Origin: Bryobacteraceae bacterium
GTDB taxonomy: Bacteria > Acidobacteriota > Terriglobia > Bryobacterales > Bryobacteraceae
Direction: 5' to 3'
DNA: 64,000 nt
NCBI GenBank assembly: GCA_947458745.1
Contig: CANGYQ010000004.1
Location: 1 to 64,000, forward strand
Every line of letters starts with the position of its first letter. Positions within the stretch are counted from its first letter, which is position 1. Both the position numbers and the translations under genes were made by a program. Positions 23,989-31,509 of the stretch are shown here, one piece after another. The notes below the pieces were generated by a model that saw only the letters and a list, made by a program, of their open reading frames with translations, did no database searches and was not told where the DNA came from.

Positions 23989-24779
23989 CCCTGCCCATCT
24001 ACCAGGTGGACGCCTTCACCTCAAAGCTGTTCGCCGGAAATCCAGCGGCCATTGTCCCGCTTACCGAATGGCTTCCTGATGCACTGTTGCAGTCCATTGC
24101 CCAGGAAAACAATTTGGCGGAAACGGCCTACTTCGTGCGAGAAGGCGACGCCTACCGGCTCCGCTGGTTCACGCCGGCTGTGGAGGTGGATCTTTGCGGC
24201 CACGCCACCCTAGCCGCCGCCTTCGTCCTGCGGAGGTGCTTGGGATACATGGGGCCGCAGATCGACTTTGATACCCGCAGCGGCCGCCTAACGGTCACTG
24301 GTGGAACTGGCGCCGGTGAAGATGGGTGCTACTGGCTGGACTTCCCTGCCCGCCCACCAGTGCCGATCGAGCTGGAAACGCCGATCCGGGACGGAATGGG
24401 CCGGCCGCCAATGGCCGCCCTGAAGGCACGGGATCACTTGCTGGTCTATGAAACGCAGGCCGAAGTGGCCGCCCTGAGCCCGGATTATCCCCGGATCTCG
24501 CAAACCGACCACTTTGCCGTAATCGCCACGGCACCGGGAGACGATTGCGACTTTGTCTCGCGGTTTTTTGCCCCCCGCCAAGGGATCAATGAAGACCCCG
24601 TCACCGGTTCCGCCCACTGCACGCTGACACCCTACTGGGCGGAGCGTCTGGGCAAAACCAAGCTCTCGGCCCGACAGATTTCGCCCCGAGGTGGCGAACT
24701 GCAGTGCGAGTTGGTGGGGGACCGGGTACGGATCGGCGGGTACGGCGTGCTCTATCTGCGGGGCGAGATCGAGGTGTAG
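23985..24779 (+). CDS. PhzF-family isomerase-like protein
   Basis: 264 residues. MTLPIYQVDAFTSKLFAGNPAAIV and QENNLAETAYFV, then CGHATLAAAFVL and EDPVTGSAHC, are all characteristic of the PhzF/diaminopimelate-epimerase-like fold. PhzF isomerises a phenazine precursor, but most family members have other, usually unknown, substrates; no other phenazine genes are here. The ATG at 23,985 overlaps the MBL stop by 4 bases. Confidence 0.9.
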   Translation: MTLPIYQVDAFTSKLFAGNPAAIVPLTEWLPDALLQSIAQENNLAETAYFVREGDAYRLRWFTPAVEVDLCGHATLAAAFVLRRCLGYMGPQIDFDTRSGRLTVTGGTGAGEDGCYWLDFPARPPVPIELETPIRDGMGRPPMAALKARDHLLVYETQAEVAALSPDYPRISQTDHFAVIATAPGDDCDFVSRFFAPRQGINEDPVTGSAHCTLTPYWAERLGKTKLSARQISPRGGELQCELVGDRVRIGGYGVLYLRGEIEV

Positions 24780-24815
24780 TGACCAGCTACGTTTCGACTC
24801 TCCGCCCCCGTAAGC

Positions 24816-25022
24816 CTAAGCGGCTGAGTTGCCTGCTTTAGCGGCCGGAGCCTTGTTTTTGGACCCCGGTGGGCGTCCGCGCTTTCGCGCCTCTGATAAC
24901 CAGCTTGGCGGCCGGCCCCGGCGTTTGCCGCGGCCTTCGGCTAGGCGCTCCAGCGTGAGGATGGCTTCCTCAATCTGGGCGCGTTCCCGGCGCAAATCCT
25001 CAAGAATCTTAGCGACGTCCAT
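24816..25022 (-). CDS. small AT-hook-like protein
   Basis: 68 residues. The N-terminal half is a charged helix (ILEDLRRERAQIEEAILTLE) that could form a coiled coil; the second half has two Arg-Gly-Arg-Pro cores (KRRGRPPSW and KRGRPPGSK), as in AT-hook DNA-binding motifs, and ends Lys/Ala-rich. Probably a nucleoid-type or regulatory DNA binder; this is inference from composition. The upstream gap holds a perfect 22-base palindrome at 25,183. Confidence 0.72.
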   Translation of the reverse strand: MDVAKILEDLRRERAQIEEAILTLERLAEGRGKRRGRPPSWLSEARKRGRPPGSKNKAPAAKAGNSAA

Positions 25023-25182
25023 GGGCCTTCCCTCAGGAATTCTGACTCCTTTTCAGAGCCATTCTGCACTTCAGTCCAGGTCGCGCATCGTGGCGTCGAG
25101 TTGGTTCTGAAAGCGGAACGGATTTGAGGCAATCTTTGTTGCATGGCCAGTGTACCGCTGCTTTTTGGGTAAATTCAAGGGT

Positions 25183-25204
25183 TTTGTTCTGAATTCAGAA
25201 CAAA
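25183..25204. promoter_or_regulatory. perfect 22-base palindrome
   Basis: Arms TTTGTTC and GAACAAA with the self-complementary centre TGAATTCA, so all 22 bases are palindromic. It shares the core TGTTCyGAAwTCAGAACA with the inverted repeat at 1,909-1,932. It lies in the gap between the end of the permease gene and the start of the AT-hook gene (160 bases upstream of the latter). This is a strong candidate operator. Confidence 0.55.
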
Positions 25205-25231
25205 CTAACCACGGAACGGCTAACGAAAGTA

Positions 25232-26620
25232 CTAGGACTGTGCGCGCGGCAAGCGCTTTTTCCAATAGAAATAGAACGGCACACCCGCCACAATCAGCAG
25301 CAATCCCATGATTGATTCACGCGGGGAGTCGCGCAAAGTGAAGAAGATCAACAGGCTAGCGACCAGCACGAAGAGCACCGGAACCACCGGATAACCCAAT
25401 GTCCGGTAGGGTCGCACCAAATCAGGCTTTTTGTAGCGCAAAACAAGTACAGAAGCGGCGGCCATTCCGTACAAAATCCAGCTGGCAAAAATGACATAAG
25501 TAAACAATTGGTCGTACCGGCCCGAAAGTACTAGCACGGATGCCCAGGCACCCAGCCACAAAATGGAGTTGCCCGGGGTCCGCCGCACGGGGTGCACTTC
25601 GCCGAGCGCCTTGAAAAACAGGCCGTCGCGGGCCATGGCGTAGGGAATCCGCGAGCCACCCAAATACGAACCATTCAGTGCGGCAAATATCGAAATCATC
25701 GCCGCGACGCTCACCCATTTGCCGGCATCGGGACCAAACACGTGCCGCATCATCTCCGCCGCCACCCGATCGCTGGCCGCCACTTCCGCCGCCGACAACA
25801 CAAAGAAATACGCCACATTGGCTAACAGATAGATGGCCATCACCGCCAACGAACCGATGATCAGCGCCTTGGGCAGATTCCGCTGGGGATCCTTGATTTC
25901 GCTCGAGACCATGCTGACGTTGTTCCATCCGTCGTAGGCCCACAGAATGGCCACCAGCGCCCCGAAAAAGCCGGTAATGCCGCCCGCCGCCGGAATCGAA
26001 GTGGCAAAGTTTGAGACCCTCCCTTCACCCGAGAAAAGCCCGACGGCGATAATCGCCCCGATCAGCGCCACTTTGACGACGGTGGCAATAATCTGGAGAT
26101 TACCCCCTTCACGGACGCCGAAATAATTCACCACAGCCAGGATCAGCAGCACCCCAATCGCAAACAATTGACCGTACCGGATTTCGAGCGGCGCGCCATT
26201 TTCGCCCAGCGGAATCGGCGTCACCGCCGCCACCTGATCCAGCGCCGGAATCAGATTGGCGACGTAGAGAAAAAACCCGGTAGCTAGCGTGGCCAGCGAA
26301 CCGCTTTTTGCCACCCAGAACTGCGTCCAGCCATAAACGAACGCAAAGAAGGGCCCGTAGGCCTCGCGCAGGTAAACGTATTCACCGCCCGCTTCCGGCA
26401 TGGCGGCGGCCAGTTCCGCGTAGGTCAGCGCCCCAGCCAATGACAGCAGGCCGCCAAAGATCCAGACCAGAAAGACCATGTCGACGCTGCCGGTCTTGAG
26501 GACCGCCGTCTTCGGTACCAGAAAGATGCCGCTGCCGATCACCGTTCCAATCACGATGGCGATGGCGGTGGGGAGTCCCAGCTCACGCCGCAGTTCATGC
26601 ACCTTGGGTAGTTCAGGCAT
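25232..26620 (-). CDS. APC-family amino-acid permease
   Basis: Secondary transporter of about 462 residues and 12 predicted membrane helices. The first helix carries the substrate-binding motif VIGSGIFLVP, followed by LSLAGALTYAELAAAMPEAG, characteristic of the APC/LAT-like group. The ATG at 26,620 is preceded by CAGGAG at about 7 bases. It overlaps the end of the sodium:solute symporter gene by 8 bases, so both transporters are likely made together. Amino acid type is not predictable. Confidence 0.9.
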   Translation of the reverse strand: MPELPKVHELRRELGLPTAIAIVIGTVIGSGIFLVPKTAVLKTGSVDMVFLVWIFGGLLSLAGALTYAELAAAMPEAGGEYVYLREAYGPFFAFVYGWTQFWVAKSGSLATLATGFFLYVANLIPALDQVAAVTPIPLGENGAPLEIRYGQLFAIGVLLILAVVNYFGVREGGNLQIIATVVKVALIGAIIAVGLFSGEGRVSNFATSIPAAGGITGFFGALVAILWAYDGWNNVSMVSSEIKDPQRNLPKALIIGSLAVMAIYLLANVAYFFVLSAAEVAASDRVAAEMMRHVFGPDAGKWVSVAAMISIFAALNGSYLGGSRIPYAMARDGLFFKALGEVHPVRRTPGNSILWLGAWASVLVLSGRYDQLFTYVIFASWILYGMAAASVLVLRYKKPDLVRPYRTLGYPVVPVLFVLVASLLIFFTLRDSPRESIMGLLLIVAGVPFYFYWKKRLPRAQS

Positions 26621-28049
26621 CCGTTTTCTCCTGTCGAAATACAAATCCAAATAGCCAGCCGACGATAAACGTCACGGAAGTCCCGATCAATACGTGCCAG
26701 GTCCAGGCAATGGGCGTCCCAAACCGGACATAAATCATCACCAATAGTGCGGTGGACATTCCGGCCATCGCCGCCACTTCGCCCGCCCGCTTGGTCAGCA
26801 ATCCCAGCAGGAAGACCCCCAGCAATGATCCATAAACGATCGAGGCAATGCCCAGGGCGGCCTCCAGGACGCTCTTGACCCCCGTGGAGGCCCAACCGAT
26901 CACAAACAGCCCCAGACCCCACGCCACGGTCGCCCAGCGGGCCAGGCGCAGGTAGTGGTCCTCGCTGTGGCGGCTGCCGGTCATCGGCTTCACGAAATCC
27001 ATGATGGTGGTGGAGGCCAGCGAATTCAGCGCGGCACTCAAGTTCGACATCGCCGCCGCCAGAATCGCCGCCATCACCAGACCCGCCACCACCGGCGGCA
27101 GATGCTTCCAGATAAAAGCCGGATAGATCTGGTCCGCCACCACCGGCGGAGCGATACCAGCGGAGCGGTAGTAGACAAACAGCGCCACGCCAATCAGCAG
27201 GAACAGCGTGAACTGGAAGGCAATCACCAACCAGCTGGCCATCAGCGCCTTGCGGCTTTCGCCCAGATCCTTGGCGGCCAGTAGGCGCTGCACCATCAGT
27301 TGCTCGGTGCCGTGGCTGGCGGTGGTGAGGAAGCAGCCACCGATCACGCCCGCCCAGACGTTGTAGGCCGAATCCCACGCAAAGTGCAGGTTGATCACCT
27401 GGAACTTATTGAACTCCGTGCCCACGCGCACCACCTCATTCCAGCCGCCGGGCACTTGGTCCAGGATGACGAAAAAGCTCAGCACGGCACCGGCGACGTA
27501 AAGGAACATCTGCACGACGTCGGTCCAGATGACGGCCGTCATGCCGCCCTCAAAGGTGTAAAACAGCGTGAGCGCGACAATCAGCACGATGGAGGCCACT
27601 TCGCCGGTGCCCAGAATGATCTGGATAACGATGGAGATCGCAAAAACCCGCACGCCTTCCGCCAGCGCGCGCAGAACCAGAAAGCAGCCCGCGGTCAGCT
27701 TGCGTATCCGCTGCCCAAAGCGGCGTTGCATCAGCTCGTAAGCGGTGAAAAGTTCGCCCTTGAAGTATTGGGGCAGAAACAGCGTGCTGATCACCAGGCG
27801 CGCCAGCAGGTAACCGAACACCACTTGCAGGAATCCGAGGTTGCCATTAAAGGCCAGCGCCGGGGTGCCGATCACGGTCAGCGTGGAAGTTTCCGCGGAT
27901 ACGATCGAAAAACCGATCGCCCACCAGGGCGCATTGCGTCCGCCCAGAAAATAATCTTTGAGGGTTTTTTGACCCTCCTTGAACCGCGCACCAAACCAAG
28001 TGATGCCGATCAGGTACAACAGGACGACTGCAAGATCCACCCAGCGCAT
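26613..28049 (-). CDS. sodium:solute symporter (SSS family)
   Basis: Membrane carrier of about 478 residues with around 13 helices. Family features: DYFLGGRNAPWWAIGFSIVSAETS at the start, the conserved region around YTFEGGMTAVIWTDVVQMF, and AAAMSNLSAALNSLAS. It moves a solute (sugar, amino acid or organic acid) with sodium; the substrate is unknown. The ATG at 28,049 gives the usual N-terminus (MRWVDLAVVLLYL). Its 3' end overlaps the permease gene. It is divergent from the TPR gene. Confidence 0.9.
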   Translation of the reverse strand: MRWVDLAVVLLYLIGITWFGARFKEGQKTLKDYFLGGRNAPWWAIGFSIVSAETSTLTVIGTPALAFNGNLGFLQVVFGYLLARLVISTLFLPQYFKGELFTAYELMQRRFGQRIRKLTAGCFLVLRALAEGVRVFAISIVIQIILGTGEVASIVLIVALTLFYTFEGGMTAVIWTDVVQMFLYVAGAVLSFFVILDQVPGGWNEVVRVGTEFNKFQVINLHFAWDSAYNVWAGVIGGCFLTTASHGTEQLMVQRLLAAKDLGESRKALMASWLVIAFQFTLFLLIGVALFVYYRSAGIAPPVVADQIYPAFIWKHLPPVVAGLVMAAILAAAMSNLSAALNSLASTTIMDFVKPMTGSRHSEDHYLRLARWATVAWGLGLFVIGWASTGVKSVLEAALGIASIVYGSLLGVFLLGLLTKRAGEVAAMAGMSTALLVMIYVRFGTPIAWTWHVLIGTSVTFIVGWLFGFVFRQEKTDA

Positions 28050-28297
28050 GAATGCACGCGAGTTTAGCACGCCATTCCGCACTTCTCATGCCATATTCAC
28101 TTTTCCGGGAACAACTTTTCTGATTCAGACTTCTAACAGTACAGCCGGGAACTTGCGGAGAGGCCATGCGGTTGAGTATTCTTCCAGTTGTCCATGCCGT
28201 TTTTTGTCCGCGTGTCTCCCCCGTCTGGAGCAGCGCCGGTTGTGAGGCTGGTGGATATCCTCGCGGGCGTGATCATTTAGGGTAAACTTTTGCCTAT

Positions 28298-28313
28298 CGC
28301 CCTAGACAGGGCG
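28298..28313. repeat. short hairpin in the symporter/TPR divergent region
   Basis: CGCCCT and AGGGCG arms with a 4-base loop, 26 bases before the TPR gene start. It may be part of an operator or leader. The surrounding 290-base gap (28,050-28,339) must hold both promoters; I see no other clear signal. Confidence 0.3.
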
Positions 28314-28339
28314 CATGGTGCCATTTTAGGAGGCAGGAA

Positions 28340-29653
28340 GTGCGTATTCGATTGAACCGGTGGAAAGGCGCGGCCGCTGCGGCGGTGTTCGCGATCGGCC
28401 TGATGGCGCCAGCCACGTTCGGGCAGGATAACCCGTGGGTTGATACCGCTGAGTATGAGCTGGTGGTGAACGGCATCAACAAGGAAACGAATCCTCAAAA
28501 GAAGATTCAGCTCCTGATGCAGTGGAAGGAAAAATATCCGACCAGCAAGTTCAAGACGGCCCGTCTCCAGGCGATGCTCGGGACGTACCAGCAACTGGCC
28601 AACGCGCCAAAGATGAAGGAAGTGGCCACGGAGATGACCACGGAAGACGCCAGCGGCGTGATCGGCCTGATCGGCTATCAGACCCTGAACCTGCTGACCT
28701 TCTCGATGAACGATAAATCCGACGCCGGCTTGGCCGATGCGGAAAAGGCCGGCAACGGCTTGCTGGCCATTCTGGACAAGGTGGCTAAGCCCGCCCAAGT
28801 GGCCGACGATGCCTGGGCCAAGGAAAAGAGCAACAATCAGGTGCTAGGCAACCGGACCCTCGGTTGGGTGGCTTGGCAGCGCAAACAGTACGAGCAGGCG
28901 GAAAAGTATTTCACCGACGTGCTGAAGATCAACCCCGCCAATGGCGAAGTGTCCAGCTGGATGGGCACGGTGATCCTGCTGCAGCGCAAACCGGAGAAGC
29001 AGTCGGCTGGTCTCTATCACTTCACCCGTGCGGCCGTCCTGGAAGGCGCTGGTGCACTGCCGGAAGCCGCCCGCAATCAGACCAAGGCCTATGTCGAGAA
29101 GACCTACACTGCCTTCCACGGCAGCAAAGATGGTCTGGACGACATGATGGCGAAGGCGAAGGCCGATCCGTTCCCGGCCCCGGGCTTCGAGATCGAAAGC
29201 GAGTTGGCCATCAAGATGAAGAACCGCGAGAAACTGAAGGCGGACAACCCGATGCTTGGTCGCTGGTTGGAATTGAAGGACACCTTGAAGGGTGCCGAAG
29301 GCGACACCTACTTTGGCCAGCTGAAGGACACCAACGCCGGTGGCGCGTTGAAGGGCAAGCTGATCTCAGCGACCCCCGAAACCAAGCCCAAGGAACTGAC
29401 GCTCTCGATCGCCGACGGCATCACGCCCGACGTGACGCTGAAGCTGGACGAAGCGCTGCCCGGCAAGGCGGAGCCCGGCACGGAGCTCGAGTTTGAAGGC
29501 ACCGTCCTGGCCTACGCCAAGGACCCCTTCAACGTCACCTTCGATGTGGACGTCGCCAAAGTGACCGGTTGGCCCGTCCAGGCCAAGCCCGCCGCGAAGA
29601 AGGCGGCTGCTCCGGCGGCTAAGAAGGCTGCACCGGCCGCAAAGAAGAAGTAG
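28340..29653 (+). CDS. exported TPR-like protein with Lys/Ala-rich tail
   Basis: 437 residues. A signal peptide (about residues 1-29, ending PATFG) leads into helical repeats with a tetratricopeptide-like unit (RKQYEQAEKYFTDVLKINPA, about 187-206). The later half is less repetitive. The last about 22 residues are alternating Ala/Lys blocks (AAKKAAAPAAKK), like histone H1 tails, unusual for an exported protein. GTG start with AGGAGG 8 bases upstream. No known partner. Confidence 0.75.
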   Translation: MRIRLNRWKGAAAAAVFAIGLMAPATFGQDNPWVDTAEYELVVNGINKETNPQKKIQLLMQWKEKYPTSKFKTARLQAMLGTYQQLANAPKMKEVATEMTTEDASGVIGLIGYQTLNLLTFSMNDKSDAGLADAEKAGNGLLAILDKVAKPAQVADDAWAKEKSNNQVLGNRTLGWVAWQRKQYEQAEKYFTDVLKINPANGEVSSWMGTVILLQRKPEKQSAGLYHFTRAAVLEGAGALPEAARNQTKAYVEKTYTAFHGSKDGLDDMMAKAKADPFPAPGFEIESELAIKMKNREKLKADNPMLGRWLELKDTLKGAEGDTYFGQLKDTNAGGALKGKLISATPETKPKELTLSIADGITPDVTLKLDEALPGKAEPGTELEFEGTVLAYAKDPFNVTFDVDVAKVTGWPVQAKPAAKKAAAPAAKKAAPAAKKK

Positions 29654-29903
29654 CCGTTCGCCGTACTCCCTCGGGGGCGGTTCGTGACAGCACCAAGCTG
29701 TAGACGAACCGCTCCCAAAGTCCTACCGTTCCCTCCTCCACTGTCCCCGACCGGTCCGCCGCCTCAAAGAAATAGATAAACCGCGCCGCTGGTTTCGGTA
29801 TTGCCGACGCGAAACACCGGTTCCGCACGCTGGGCAGGATAAGTGCCGCCGCCAGCAGCGCAGCGACCGCGACTCTTCGTCCGATCCTGTTTTTCTTGTT
29901 CAC
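29619..29903 (-). CDS. small secreted protein, hypothetical
   Basis: 94 residues with a basic start and a hydrophobic segment (VAVAALLAAALILPSV) that looks like a signal peptide or anchor. No named domain. The start codon is a GTG next to AAAAGGAA, so spacing is short, and the gene overlaps the 3' end of the convergent TPR gene by 35 bases. It also covers the hairpin at 29,677. It could be a chance frame. Confidence 0.42.
   Translation of the reverse strand: MNKKNRIGRRVAVAALLAAALILPSVRNRCFASAIPKPAARFIYFFEAADRSGTVEEGTVGLWERFVYSLVLSRTAPEGVRRTATSSLRPVQPS
29677..29712 (+). terminator. hairpin after the TPR gene
   Basis: Nine-base arms GCGGTTCGT / ACGAACCGC enclose a second stem ACAG / CTGT with loop CACCAAG, 24 bases after the stop of the TPR gene. 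There is no long T-run; a terminator or mRNA-protecting structure is likely. Confidence 0.45.
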
Positions 29904-30018
29904 TTCCTTTTGGACGCCGGGACACCCGCTTGGTTAGCCGGGCAAAGATTGCGAATTGTTAAGGCATCGGGACGATCGGACCGCTCGTTGATGCGCGCGA
30001 CTTGAGTAGCATCAGCGC

Positions 30019-30047
30019 GTTACCGAGCCGCGACCGCAAGGGAGCGG
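30019..30047. repeat. dispersed intergenic repeat element (GCTCCCTTGCGGTCG type)
   Basis: Minus-strand reading CCGCTCCCTTGCGGTCGCGG followed by CTCGGTAACG. I know this sequence as a frequent short intergenic repeat in Acidobacteria and related groups. It lies in the 157-base gap downstream of the uridine-kinase-like gene. Only one copy was seen in this window. Confidence 0.5.
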
Positions 30048-30060
30048 TTTTGCGAATCGG

Positions 30061-30681
30061 CTACGGCTCACGACGCGGCGGATGATGGGCCGGGAAATGG
30101 AGCCCCAGTGCCCGCAGCACCTGTTCCTCGGTGGGCAGCCCGGAAACCACCACCTGCGCCCAATCGCGCGTCGGCCAAACGTAAAGCGCGGCCATTTCCC
30201 GCACCTGCTGGTACCGCCGCCGCTCCTGGTCTTCGTTGCGATGCCGGTAATGCGTGTCGCGGTCCAGGCGGCGCGCATAGCAGATGCTATCGGGCGTATC
30301 GACGTAGACGGTCAGCGAATAGAGCGGTTGCAGCTCGGGGTACCACAGCGTCCATAGACCCTCCACCACCACGTAGTCACCCGGCACCACCGTCCGCGTC
30401 TCGGGGCTCCGGTCGTGGGTGCCGTAGTCGTAGACGGGCCGCTCAATGGTCTCACCGGCTGCGAGCAGGCGCAGTTGTGCCACCATCAGCTCGCGCTCCA
30501 GGATGTCCGGGTGGTCGTAGTTCACCTTGTCCCGGTCGTCGTAGTTGATGCTGGAGGCCGCCGGATAGTAGGCGTCCAGCGGCACAATGGGGGCGTTCAG
30601 CCGCTCCGCCAGCCGCTCCGCCAGATATGTCTTGCCGGAGCCGGAAGCACCAGCGACCGCGATCATCTTGGGGGTTGCCAA
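30061..30681 (-). CDS. uridine kinase-like P-loop protein
   Basis: 206 residues. The P-loop GASGSGKT (residues 10-17) and the pattern FPLDAYYPAAS-like (here VPLDAYYPAA), YDHPDILE and PVYDYGTHDR match the uridine kinase/phosphoribulokinase group, which phosphorylates nucleosides or related sugars. The final part (PTRDWAQVVVSGL) is extended. It follows the DUF151 and hypothetical genes on the minus strand with short gaps (10 bases to the latter), so it is probably in the same operon. Confidence 0.85.
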   Translation of the reverse strand: MATPKMIAVAGASGSGKTYLAERLAERLNAPIVPLDAYYPAASSINYDDRDKVNYDHPDILERELMVAQLRLLAAGETIERPVYDYGTHDRSPETRTVVPGDYVVVEGLWTLWYPELQPLYSLTVYVDTPDSICYARRLDRDTHYRHRNEDQERRRYQQVREMAALYVWPTRDWAQVVVSGLPTEEQVLRALGLHFPAHHPPRREP

Positions 30682-30691
30682 GTGCGCCTGC

Positions 30692-30964
30692 CTAACTGGC
30701 CGCCACTGCGGGAGGCGGAGGAGTCTTCATCTGTTCCAAAAACTCGCGAGCCGCCGCAATCTGCTCGGGCGTCGCCGGTTCTTCAAACCCTCGGGCCACC
30801 CAGGCAGCGTCCGTTCCGCGCCAGACCAGCGTTGCCAAGCCCGACCCAGTTAACCGCATGGGCGAGCCGACGGTGCCTGATTCATTGATCAGGCACATCA
30901 TCTCGCCGGACACAAAGGCCCGGAACTTCTCTTTAGGGGAAGGTACTTCAGTAACCGGTTCCAT
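30692..30964 (-). CDS. hypothetical protein in the DUF151 operon
   Basis: 90 residues, soluble. A helical, Pro-containing C-terminus (PATPEQIAAAREFLEQMKTP) follows a beta-rich part (FRAFVSGEMMCLINES). No recognisable domain. Its ATG directly follows the stop of the DUF151 gene (no gap), so it is probably cotranslated. Confidence 0.65.
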   Translation of the reverse strand: MEPVTEVPSPKEKFRAFVSGEMMCLINESGTVGSPMRLTGSGLATLVWRGTDAAWVARGFEEPATPEQIAAAREFLEQMKTPPPPAVAAS

Positions 30965-31450
30965 CTACATTTTGTAGCGGCCGAAGTCTTCGTCGTTCAA
31001 GCCTTCCAGCCACCGCTTCATTTCGTCATTGTTGATGCGGTCGCCACCTTGCGTGGTCAACTTGGAATTCTTCAGCACGGCATCTTCGACATAGATCGGG
31101 CAATCCGTCCGCAGCGCCAGCGCCAGGGCGTCGGAAGGCCGCGAATCCACGCTGATGATCTCGCCATCTTTTTCCAGCCAGATTAGGGCGTAGAACGTCT
31201 CGTCCTTCAGCTCGCTGACCACTACTTTTTGTACCCTGGCTTCCAGGCCCGACAGCAGCGTCTTGATCAGGTCATGCGTCATCGGCCGGGCGGTGGAGAC
31301 TTTCTCGATTTCCAGCGCAATCGCGTTGGCTTCAAACGGCCCCACCCAAATCGGCAAAATCGTATCGCCATTCACATCACGCAGGATCACGATCGGCATT
31401 TGCGTCACGGGGTCCATCATGAGCGTCCGGATTTTCATTTCTACTTCCAT
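30965..31450 (-). CDS. DUF151 bifunctional-nuclease-family protein
   Basis: 161 residues. DUF151 proteins are small proteins in bacteria and plants; one homologue has been reported to have DNase and RNase activity. The conserved parts are VGPFEANAIALEIEKV, MTHDLIKTLLSGLEA and VDSRPSDALALALR. AGAGGAG lies about 9 bases before the ATG. First gene of a three-gene operon with a hypothetical gene and the uridine-kinase-like gene. Confidence 0.9.
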   Translation of the reverse strand: MEVEMKIRTLMMDPVTQMPIVILRDVNGDTILPIWVGPFEANAIALEIEKVSTARPMTHDLIKTLLSGLEARVQKVVVSELKDETFYALIWLEKDGEIISVDSRPSDALALALRTDCPIYVEDAVLKNSKLTTQGGDRINNDEMKRWLEGLNDEDFGRYKM

Positions 31451-31509
31451 CTGGTCGGGCTCCTCTTTCCATTAGAGCATCCTGCCAAGCGGACGGACGC
31501 AGCAGGAGA

